Assembly (NCBI GenBank): GCA_020747015.1 | Contig: JAGTJM010000017.1 | Coordinates: forward strand, 310,001-374,000 | DNA: 64,000 bases | From: Pyrenochaeta sp. MPI-SDFR-AT-0127 | Taxonomy: Eukaryota; Ascomycota; Dothideomycetes; Pleosporales; Cucurbitariaceae | Direction of reading: 5' to 3' | Part shown: positions 55,498 through 64,000 of the stretch, in pieces | How the letters are laid out: every line of letters starts with the position of its first letter | How positions within the stretch are numbered: position 1 is the first letter of the stretch | Program-made: the position numbers and the translations under genes | Notes under the pieces: model-generated | Seen by the model: the letters and a program-made list of their open reading frames with translations, nothing else | Databases searched by the model: none | Told to the model about the DNA's origin: nothing

Positions 55498-56866
55498 TTA
55501 GCGACCGCTGGGGTTGCCGTTGAATGCAAGGTAGTTCTTGGTGCCAGAGGGCAGACCGGTGATCTTGTTCTTGGTGGAGAGAGTGGTGAGGCGGGCAGAG
55601 AGAACGGCAGGGGTAACCTTGCCCTCGAAGCCCAAAAGGTAGGCAGCGAGACCAGCAACATGGGGAGAAGCCATGGAGGTACCGGAGATGGAGTTCTTCA
55701 TAGCTTGTTAGCTTGCTGTACAAAGGGAGCATGGAATGTGTTTGGGAAGCTTACTGTGCCACCATTGAGCCAGGTAGAGAGGACGGAAACACCAGGAGCG
55801 AGAATGTCAACAACAGTGCCGTAGTTGGAGAATGAAGCAAGGCGGTCAGAGCTGTCAGTGGCGCCGACAGTGTAGGCGGTAGCCTCAGAGGCGGGAGACG
55901 AGAGGCTAGCATCACGAGCCTCGTTACCGGCAGCAACGGCCAGGAAGACACCGGCGGAGACGACACCAGCGGCGGCGGAGTTGACAGCTGTGGAGCGCTG
56001 GCCTCCAAGAGACATGTTGGCAACAGCACCGTTGGGGCAGCTGCGGGTCCTTGCGTCGTTGGCGACGAAGTTGATGCCAGCAATGACACCAGAGTTGGTA
56101 CCCTTTCATGCAGTTAGTGAGTGGTCTCAGAAGATGGAAGGAATGCCAACATACCTCACCGTTCCTGTCAAGGACCTTGACGGCATAGAGCTTGGTATTC
56201 TTGGCGACTCCGTAGGTCTTGGCTCCGATGGTGCCAGCAACGTGGGTGCCGTGACCGTTACCGTCAGTGTTGGAGCCATCGCCAGCATAGTTGGCAAGGA
56301 AGGTAGCGCGGCCCTCGAACTCAGCGTGGGTAGTTGCGATACCAGTGTCAATCACGTAGGAGCACGTGTTGGCACCGGCAGTGCTGTCATAGGTGTAGGA
56401 TGTGCTACCACGGTTGACATGGGAGATACGGGCCAGACCCCAGGTAGACGATGCCTGGGTGACGTAGGCCTTCTTCTGCAGGTCCTCAACGGTGCCAAGG
56501 TTGGCCTTGATGACGGCGTCCTGCTCAATGTAATCAACCTGTACTTTGTCAATATATGTTTTTCGAACATTGACCATGACAACATACACCAGGGAGGAGG
56601 CGAAGCAGGTTGACAATGTCATCAGTAATCTCAGCAGCAAAGCCGCCAAAGTTACCGAACTTGTAAACGTGCGCAGGATCCTTCTTAAGGAGCTTCAAGG
56701 CGTTTTGGATAAAGTTGTCGAGGTCGTCGTTCTTGAACTTGACAATGTATCGTCCGGGGATAGGAGCACCATCACGTGGGACAATGAGTGGGGCTCGCTC
56801 TTGTTGGGCTGGTGCCGGGAGGGCAAGAGCCAAAGGCAGAAGTGACAGGAGGAGTGAAAGCTGCAT
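55498..56866 (-). CDS. Secreted subtilisin-like serine protease (S8, proteinase K type), second copy
   Basis: Exons 56866-56588, 56538-56155, 56102-55755 and 55695-55498 encode 402 residues. It has a signal peptide (MQLSLLLSLLPLALALPAPA), an I9 propeptide (GRYIVKFKNDDLDNFIQNAL) and the mature enzyme after residue ~120 (SSTWGLARISHVNRG). The triad is D157 in CSYVIDTGI, H189 in GNGHGTHVAGT and S344 in ISGTSMASPH. The last acceptor is placed at ATGAAG|AAC because it gives the family sequence NGGTNSISGTSMASPH in frame. Only the first intron, just before VDYIEQDA, is shared in position with the other subtilase. A TATATAA box lies ~118 bases upstream. The C-terminus NYLAFNGNPSGR is typical of the family. 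Confidence 0.95.
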
Positions 56867-59800
56867 GTTGGTCGATATCAAAGGACGATGTCGTTGGAAC
56901 GAGAGTTGTTGAAGGCCGGTGTTGATGGACTGAGTGTTACTGTGCTCGATGCCTGGTGTTCTAGAGAGGGTTTCTTGTACTTCTTATATAGATGTATTTC
57001 AAGACCTGGTCGGAAGCGAGAAGTATATGCAGATGCACCTTCCGATAGGGATTAGGAGTTGGAGAGAGCCTGGGGTTGCTTGTGCCCGACCTACCTAGAC
57101 TAGAGTACCAGGTATGCGTTGACGTTAAAGCGGCTCAACGTGGCGATTAGCTTAGATTGGGAGGTGCTACAGTGTCGTGCGGCACTACTTGGTCCCAAGA
57201 CACCGCAGTAGCGTTGATGTATGGCTGATAGAGCGGACTGGAAGAGGGAAAGAGATCAAATCCTGAGTAGAAGGTCAGATGTTCTGATCTTGGCAAGATG
57301 CAGCTGATATTAAAACTACTTACTAGTTTAGGGATGTGGATATGATCCTGTGGAGATGCAACGTAGAAGGGGCTGAAATGGTGCGATTGGGCGCGGGTGG
57401 GATCGATCTGCAGTCCTGTAGGCCCCTTGTCCCAATCCTGATAACGAGAACCAAGCCTTATGACTGGACCAGTGACAAGCCGATTAAGAGATGAAGTTGC
57501 TCGTGCAGGCCTGCTTCGGGGACCTTCAAGAATGCGCCCTAGGTCTTTGTTTGCCGGTTGCGGTTCCATGGTTATTATTGGACTTCTGTGGAGATGGTCA
57601 CGGCTGGCTCGCCCAAGTCGGTCTAGGTGGCTTGACAAGACATCGACAGCTTTGTTTACCCCCTGGCCCTAGGATCCAAGTATTCGGGACGATCCGTGAC
57701 CGCCACTTAGTGTGGTTAGAAACATGTACATTCCGAGTTAGCCGCGCATCAGGCACAAAGGCAAGCACGTATTGAACAAAGATACAAGGTTACAATGAAA
57801 GAAATCTGTCAGTGGACAAACACATGTTGGATAATGCATACAAAGAACGGCAGTCAAATCCATAAGGTCCAGGAGATTGCGGTGGAGCCGCGTAGGTATA
57901 TCGGGAGTCCAAATACTGCCATTAAGCAGTTAAGATTGTTGACTTTCGCTTCCAAGATGCGATGATAGGCTACGATTAAATTAAAGGAGGATGGTTTGCG
58001 GTCTACGACCTGCCGGCAGCGTGCAGGTGCGCCTAATCGACCCTGGCGAGGCGAAGCTTTGGGGAGGTCAGAGGCGTGATTCAAAACTCGGCCAATGGGA
58101 CACAAGCTCGGGCACACAAATCAGACCAGCGGAAGCGAGAGCGGCTCCTTGGATTTCCTTTTGCGGCGATGTTGATCGTCTCCCAAGATTGCCGTCGCTC
58201 GTAAAGGTGGCAGACACTTTCGCTTGAGAATTTGGAAGATGCGTGGATATGCTAAGCATACGACAGACAGTCGACGGTTGTCATCTGCAACCACCACGAT
58301 GCCTTCGATCCGCTGACCCATACCAAGGCCGCTAACATTAAGCTTAAAAGCACGTAATGTTAAAACCACCTCCTTGATTCAGACCTAGCCGATGCAGATC
58401 AATATACGCCCACCCATGCTCTTAGCCACACCTCAGATAAGGCGATAACAGGCTGCCAGGGCTGGGCGTCATGAGGGAGCAAGCGAATGGCCAGGCAAGA
58501 TGCATGGGGCGAACATCAGGCAGGATCGCGAATGCTTGACTGTTGAGCACCGGCATGCTGACTTTCCGTCTTCTATGAGTGACGTAGCCATCGGAAATGT
58601 CTTTGTCCTCTGAAGGTTCTAATGTATCGAAGAAAAGACATCTCCGACAGCTGTATGCTGTGCGAGATCCGAGAGTGAAGGGCCGGCGGACTTCGGCGAG
58701 GGTATAGTAGCTCCAGAAAGGAACATTCTTTCCCCTAGGCCTGCGCCATCACGCCCGCGGGGCCTGCGGGCACTGGGGGCGTCGTGGAGCTGTGTCGATC
58801 ACGTCAACGGCGCTGCTACGCGCTCGGGGCTAGACCTCTCCTGCCTCTTGCGAGGCCTTCTCCGTACACTAATCTATCTGGGTTGCTCGCCGTCCTCATG
58901 GCGGACCTGCTCACACGAGCCGATGAGCATATTGTTGTTGTATTGCGCTGTATGGCGGTCCCGCAACAAGAGGCAGTGAGGGGCGTCTGCATTCGGAAGT
59001 CGGAGAAATACTAACTCCCTTTGCACGTGTCAGGACGCCCGCTCAGAAGCGGCACTTTGATCTGTCACAGCACCCACCAACCCGGCAATGTCACAATGTT
59101 TCTATCAACGTCCATCAGTCACTGTTATGGTGCATCAGGCTTGGTGGGCGATCTTATCGTACTGGCAAAGCCTGTCTTGATCGTCGTGGACTCCCAGGTT
59201 TCAACCTCCATCTTTTCCTGGGACCTGGGTTGGTGTAACTGAGCTAGCACTGTTCTAATTGCAACCACAACAGCAGGGACTTGCCTATTTACGACGAGGA
59301 GGGTCAATCCAATCACGCGCGGCTATGCAATTACGCATGGCCGTTTGTACCTGGGCGCAGGGCCGATAGCATACTTTGACTGACTGACTGTCCGTTCTCT
59401 GGTGCCAATCAAAGAAGGCATGAAACAGCGCCCGATTAGACATCGACTCCAGAGCTGGCCGGGTTCCTCGTCCTCGAAAGTTCCTGGCCTATCCACCCAT
59501 TGACGGGGACCACTTGTCCGCCTCGAATTGCGTTGGGATCACCTCCGGTGCATGCTCACCAACAACCTTTCCCAACGTCCTTCCAGAATTCGGCTTCATG
59601 CATATTTCCAATATTGTATGCGTCGCCGAACGAAACCTATTCGCCTATAGGCAATCTGGAGCCTCTTGATGGGCAGAACTATACTGGTAGGCGTCCACGC
59701 GTGCTCAGTCCATGTGCTGTTGATCGAATACCCCAAGGCAGCATCTGCCGTTATCGTAATCACCTCCACAATTGGACCCTGGTGCTGATCATGAAGGAAG

Positions 59801-61085
59801 CTTCAACAACCTTCCTCCATTGTACACGCTCCGCCAGTGCCAAGACTGTAATTATCCAGGACGCATGTGTCAGTATACACTTTGCCACGCTAAAGCTTCT
59901 CTTCTCTCAAATGAGAGGGGTTTCATCTGTTTAGCGCTATTTGTAGATGCTGCAGACTTGTTTTGGCTTACACACCCACGCTCCTAGCCTCCTTCCTTGT
60001 CTGTCCATGAGGCGTTCGTAAGCCTGCCTTGGCGACCTACAGTGCAGATTACCATGCAGGTACACACTAATGGCTTTTGTTGGTCGGATTGTCTGTGGCC
60101 AAGTTGTGATTCTCATCATGATCCTCCCGCCTTCAAAGCTTAGCGTTCCAGTATTCTGGTTCTCCTTCCTTATCAGATGTTTGGCCGGACAAACGCCATT
60201 CTCGTTGACAATGGGTCAACACGGTACTATCTTGCATAGTAGTCCCAAGCAATCACGCGATCTTCGCCACTTGTTTTCAATGGCTACTGCAAGCAGGGCG
60301 ATATTGCTTTCAGGACAAGATAGTCAGAGACAACTGTACAAACATACTCGACCACACTCACTCCTTCCGGAAACCTCGCCATCTTCCCGTTCTCGCATCT
60401 TCACACCATATTAACTTGCGAAGATGAGCTACAATCAAAGTGCCTTCATCTCCGCGGCGACACCAGGCCCCATGCAGACAGTCATGCGTTTCACAACATA
60501 ATGCACACTCGTCTCCTTCGGCCCGTCCCATCTTCTCGAAGGAACATGATGAAGCACGCCACTGTCTTAGCCATCCCACAACAGGCATGTAAGAAGAAAG
60601 TCCTGGTTTAGACGTCCATGGCATCCAAACCACGTGGTGTAGCTGGACGCTGTATGGTGAATTTCAGGTACTCCATACCTCCCTCCTCTCCTCGTACCAG
60701 ATCCATCTCATCCTGTTCTTTACCATTGATTTATTCCTCCCTTGATCTAGTTACATGTATTTGGTGGCTTCATACACCCCCGCATTTGCGATGGCTTGCC
60801 CCCATTTCCCTAATCCTGAAACCATCTCAGAACATTTTGTTTTGATGCTCCTATTCACACACGCGATGACGCCGGGCATTGCAAGTGATAACAATAAATA
60901 CACATAAATAGTGATAAGCTATGCACTTTGGATTGTGTACCTTCCGGATCAAAGATATATGGAAATGATCGTCTTGAGTGGGCAGATTGGCAATGGACGT
61001 GAACTGCTCTCTACTTTGTGAGTCGTTTGACAATATTTTATATCTAGAATAAGTCACCCCCGAGAAGTAATATACAACACACCAT
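56867..61085. other. Gene-poor stretch between second subtilase and multicopper oxidase
   Basis: About 4.2 kb. Its left end is the subtilase promoter and its right end the oxidase 3' flank. Frames in between, for example minus 57147-57569 and plus 59500-59934 or 60070-60414, either lack a true ATG or show no domain. No transposon, tRNA or long repeat is seen by eye. Confidence 0.5.
56984..56990 (-). promoter_or_regulatory. TATA box of the second subtilase
   Basis: TATATAA on the minus strand, 118-124 bases before the ATG at 56866. Confidence 0.55.
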
Positions 61086-64000
61086 TCAAACTCCTGAATC
61101 GGCCTGTTTGAAATCCTTTTCCGCAACCCACTTGTTCCAATTCGCACACGTCTGGTACAACGCACACTGATCCTTCACAGTGTTCTTCACCAGACTCTTC
61201 CCCTCTAGAATCTGCAGCGCAAAGCCCATACTCGTATGCCACCCGATATGACAGTGCATCAACCAGGCACCAGGATTATCAGTCTCAAACGCGAGAACAA
61301 GCCACCCGGCCGCCGGCAAGCCCGCAGTATCGCGTCGCGGCGGGTTCACCAGGTTGAGAGCCTGGTTCGAATATGTGCCCTTGCCAGCTCCTAGAATCAT
61401 AAAATCGTGGCCATGGAGATGGATAGGATGGTTTAGCGGGATGGCGGATTGGATGATGATGTAGATCCAGTCTCCCATCGTTGGCAGATCGAGGATCAAA
61501 TTGCCAGAGTATGTTGGTGCGGTGTCGTTTGCGATGACGCGGACAAGAGTTGGATCCTCATATTTGGAGTAGAATGTCGTCCCGGAGAGATACCATTTGA
61601 ACAGGTTCTCACTGTTTACACTCACAGATACATCCTTGGTGAAGGATTCGCTTTGGCTGAAGGCGTTTAGTTGGGCTGTTGGGACGAGCGAGGCGAGGGG
61701 CTCGTCAACGCATTCGCCAGTGTACGTGTATGCAGTGGATGTCGGCACCGCTGTCTGATCCGCTCCAGCGTAGCGAATGATACCTTTGACGTCGTCGGCC
61801 TGGGTCATTGTCTCACACGCGTTCTGATTGTCTGCGCGCATCCAGTAATTTCCGGCTGTTTGATTGGCTTTGACAAGAACCATGTAGCGCTGACCGATCT
61901 GGATGTTCAAGATGTTCGTCTTGTACGGCTGGATGTTGGTGAAGTCCATGTTGATGACCTCTAGCTCATGGCCGTCGATATAGAACTTGAATGTCGATTG
62001 TATCGCGCTGTTGATAATGCGGAAAAGGTAGGTCTTTCCAGGCTCAAATTTCGTACCAAGCTCAAAGCGATGACCAGTCTGGTTCTTTGTTCCTTGTACT
62101 CCCCAGGTGTTCATGCCATTGATGAGGCCATTGTCCATAATACGCGGCCCACCTCCCTTAGCATCTTGGGCCGCATCGTACATCGAATCGACTGTACGAT
62201 GAGTCCAGTCCTGGAGCTGGACTACACCTGCATCAACATCCCAGGAGGCAGATGTTGGGCCATGAATGACCATAGGGCCCATGACACCCTCCCAGGCTTG
62301 AATAGCAAAATGACTGTGGTACCATGAGGTACCGTAGTTCGTAGCGATCCATCGATACGTCATCGAGTCGCCAGGCGCGATAGGGCACTGTGTAATTGCT
62401 GGTACGCCATCATACTCAGCAGTTTTGAATTGCCGGATACCATGGAAGTGAATACTCGTTCCATTGTTTGTCAACCGATTGTGAACTGTGACTACCACAG
62501 TATCGCCCCAGTTGGCTTCAATCAGCGGACCAGGCATTTGTCCATTGATAGTGAGGGCAATCCTCGAGATGCCGTCTGGAGACAGCGTAGTATTGGTGAT
62601 GTCAAGATTATAGTAAACTGTACGACAAGTCTTTGGTGTGAAGTTGTAGCTATTGGTAGTGGCGTCCGCACCGCAGTAGGGTAGTGATCCACCTTGACCA
62701 TCACAAGGCGTGCAGTCCCTTTCAATTACTTCGCGCTTCCATACAGGGCTCTGCGAGCGTTTATTGAACGAGTATGCGCATGCAGAAGCGGAAGCACTAG
62801 CAGATGCACGCGATGAGGTACTGACTCTGGTCGAGCTAGAGACAGTGGTTGGAGTGATGGTTTTAGTAGAGATGCGAGAAGATGCCGATCTTGATGACGA
62901 TGCAGTGACTTTGTCAGAGCTGACTTTTGTAGAACTGCGGGAGATCTGTGACCCTGTCGATGTGGCAGTGGTCTTGGCCGAGCTAGTGCTAGAAGTCTTC
63001 ACTGAAGCTTGTGTAGATTTTGACAGCGATGATGAGGATGTAGCCTTGGTCGAGCTTGCCCCGATGGTCTTAGTAGAAAGTTTTGATCCACTCGAGGAGG
63101 GAGAGTTCTTCGCTGAGCTAGAACTAGAAATCTTCACAGAACTTTGTGTAACTTTCGACAGCGATGTTGATATTGTAGTCTTCATCGAGCTGGCTCCGAT
63201 GGTACTAGTGGAGAACTTTGATGCTGATGATGAAACCGTTACTTTTACTGAACTAGTCTTTGTAGATGAGCGAATAGAGCTCGATCCTGATGGCGAGGCA
63301 ACAGCCTTTGTTGTGCTGGAAGTGGCAGTCTTTGATCCTGACGATGTCGGATAGGTGCTTGATACGGTAATAAACCCACTGGACTTTGCGATAGAATTTT
63401 TTGAAGCAGCTTTCGAGCTCGTCGAACGTTGAGTTGCGTACGGAGGTGAATTTAGATCTGGTGTCGCTGTAGGACATCCGCTATCACACTCCTTCACCTG
63501 ACGAGCTCCCCAGACATTACTATTGAAAGACCTATGGCGAACATGGTCTTTCAACCAGCAACGTCCGCCGGACTCGCGTTGGTTGCCCCACGACACGTGG
63601 ACACAATTCGGCCAGCGAGCGCACTCATCGACACATTTCTTCAGCGTGTCGGTATGGAAGCCATTGCCTGACCAAGAAATGTCCCCATTGACATGATCAA
63701 TCCCACACCTGATCTGGAACGCTGCACCGCATTTGGTCTTATAAATGGTATTATCCGCGCCTGGACAAGAATAGTCGGTGGCGTAGTCGCGAGGTTTCAG
63801 AGACACGGTCTTTGGCTTCTTTGTAGATTTTGCGGCAGCTGACGACGGAGAAGAAATGGCAGAGAGTGACGAGGCTGATGATGTCGCGGATATCAGGACC
63901 GAAGAAGATCGGTTGCTAGGCGAAGCATCGCAGTCGCCGAAATCTGAAAGACATGTATCGGCTCCGCAAAAGTCGGATCCTGAACCACAGTACTGATACT
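61086..64000 (-). CDS. Laccase-like multicopper oxidase with N-terminal chitin-binding and Apple/PAN-like modules (5' end outside window)
   Basis: The frame is open from the right edge to the stop at 61086, over 970 residues, without an intron. Domain order: (1) the end of a CBM18-type chitin-binding module (YCGSGSDFCGADTCLSDFGD, 63920-63998); (2) a Ser-rich spacer; (3) an Apple/PAN-like module (about 63480-63780) with FQIRCGIDHVNGDISW, KKCVDECARWPNCVHVSW, CWLKD and VWGARQVKEC; (4) a ~230-residue Ser/Thr/Lys linker (about 62780-63450); (5) three cupredoxin domains. Copper ligands are intact: HFHGIRQ (62430-62450), WYHSHFAIQ, HPIHLHGHDF (61401-61430) and HCHIGWHTSMGF (61220-61256). The protein ends in DSGV, like the C-terminal plug of ascomycete laccases. 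It probably oxidises phenols or pigment precursors at a chitin-containing wall; the substrate is inferred. The start and signal peptide are outside the window. Confidence 0.92.
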   Translation of the reverse strand, partial: YQYCGSGSDFCGADTCLSDFGDCDASPSNRSSSVLISATSSASSLSAISSPSSAAAKSTKKPKTVSLKPRDYATDYSCPGADNTIYKTKCGAAFQIRCGIDHVNGDISWSGNGFHTDTLKKCVDECARWPNCVHVSWGNQRESGGRCWLKDHVRHRSFNSNVWGARQVKECDSGCPTATPDLNSPPYATQRSTSSKAASKNSIAKSSGFITVSSTYPTSSGSKTATSSTTKAVASPSGSSSIRSSTKTSSVKVTVSSSASKFSTSTIGASSMKTTISTSLSKVTQSSVKISSSSSAKNSPSSSGSKLSTKTIGASSTKATSSSSLSKSTQASVKTSSTSSAKTTATSTGSQISRSSTKVSSDKVTASSSRSASSRISTKTITPTTVSSSTRVSTSSRASASASASACAYSFNKRSQSPVWKREVIERDCTPCDGQGGSLPYCGADATTNSYNFTPKTCRTVYYNLDITNTTLSPDGISRIALTINGQMPGPLIEANWGDTVVVTVHNRLTNNGTSIHFHGIRQFKTAEYDGVPAITQCPIAPGDSMTYRWIATNYGTSWYHSHFAIQAWEGVMGPMVIHGPTSASWDVDAGVVQLQDWTHRTVDSMYDAAQDAKGGGPRIMDNGLINGMNTWGVQGTKNQTGHRFELGTKFEPGKTYLFRIINSAIQSTFKFYIDGHELEVINMDFTNIQPYKTNILNIQIGQRYMVLVKANQTAGNYWMRADNQNACETMTQADDVKGIIRYAGADQTAVPTSTAYTYTGECVDEPLASLVPTAQLNAFSQSESFTKDVSVSVNSENLFKWYLSGTTFYSKYEDPTLVRVIANDTAPTYSGNLILDLPTMGDWIYIIIQSAIPLNHPIHLHGHDFMILGAGKGTYSNQALNLVNPPRRDTAGLPAAGWLVLAFETDNPGAWLMHCHIGWHTSMGFALQILEGKSLVKNTVKDQCALYQTCANWNKWVAEKDFKQADSGV
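63030..63300 (-). repeat. Tandem 135-bp (45-residue) duplication in the oxidase linker
   Basis: Two consecutive linker units align: one with SKFSTSTIGASSMKTT and one with SKLSTKTIGASSTKAT, each followed by ...LSK-T-(S/A)SVK-SS-SSAK. Equivalent bases (ccgatggt) lie at 63061 and 63196, exactly 135 bases apart, so the copies stay in frame. Flanking RSSTK-SS-KVT-SSS pieces look like partial further copies. Confidence 0.7.

Noticed and set aside
57147..57569. 140-residue minus-strand frame
   Set aside because: Composition is irregular and no domain or signal peptide is seen. It may be part of a decayed gene, but I cannot support it.
59500..60414. Several plus-strand frames before the oxidase 3' end
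   Set aside because: The first lacks an ATG at its stated beginning. The others are short, overlap in different frames and show no domain.
62710..63354. 214-codon plus-strand frame, Val/Glu/Asp-rich
   Set aside because: It is antisense to the Ser/Thr linker of the oxidase; the composition is explained by the reverse complement of serine and threonine codons.

Overview
The window is nuclear DNA of a filamentous ascomycete (Pezizomycotina). Genes on both strands are split by short introns, mostly 45-60 nt, with GT...AG borders and CTAAC-like branch points. The gene set fits this group: an Argonaute, a HET-domain protein, a fungal rhodopsin-domain membrane protein, proteinase K-type subtilases and a laccase-type multicopper oxidase. 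A Dothideomycete such as one of the Pleosporales is my guess from overall protein character, not something the sequence proves. I see no tRNA, rRNA, transposon or CRISPR array. All exon joins were worked out by hand from splice borders, reading phase and family similarity.

Layout. The left and middle part (1-49,000) is ordinary housekeeping chromosome. In order it holds: a 3'-truncated polyglutamine protein (minus); the ER-Golgi SM protein Sly1 (plus, 9 exons); a HET-domain protein (minus); a universal-stress-domain protein (minus); mitochondrial ribosomal protein uS7m (minus); an Argonaute (plus); an unknown coiled-coil membrane protein (plus); V-ATPase subunit a (plus); a class I/II aminotransferase (plus); an EngB-type mitochondrial GTPase (minus) back to back with the F1-ATPase assembly factor Fmc1 (plus); an Srp40/Nopp140 nucleolar protein (minus); exocyst Sec3 (plus); a rhodopsin-domain membrane protein (plus); a small orphan (plus); an F-box-like protein (plus); an MFS anion:cation symporter (plus); and an orphan protein carrying eight copies of a short acidic/aromatic motif (plus).

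The right part (49,600-64,000) differs. It holds only three confident genes, all for secreted enzymes and all on the minus strand: two subtilisin-like proteases and a very large multicopper oxidase whose start lies beyond the window. They are separated by two stretches of about 4.5 and 4.2 kb with no convincing gene. This looks like an accessory secretome segment next to a conserved block.

Several genes share a cellular theme without being an operon: Sly1 and Sec3 (vesicle fusion and exocytosis), V-ATPase (compartment acidification), and uS7m, EngB and Fmc1 (mitochondrial translation and ATP synthase assembly). The least familiar items are the oxidase, which joins a chitin-binding (CBM18-like) module, an Apple/PAN-like module, a Ser/Thr linker with an internal 135-bp duplication and a laccase core, and the repeat protein at 47,027-49,033.
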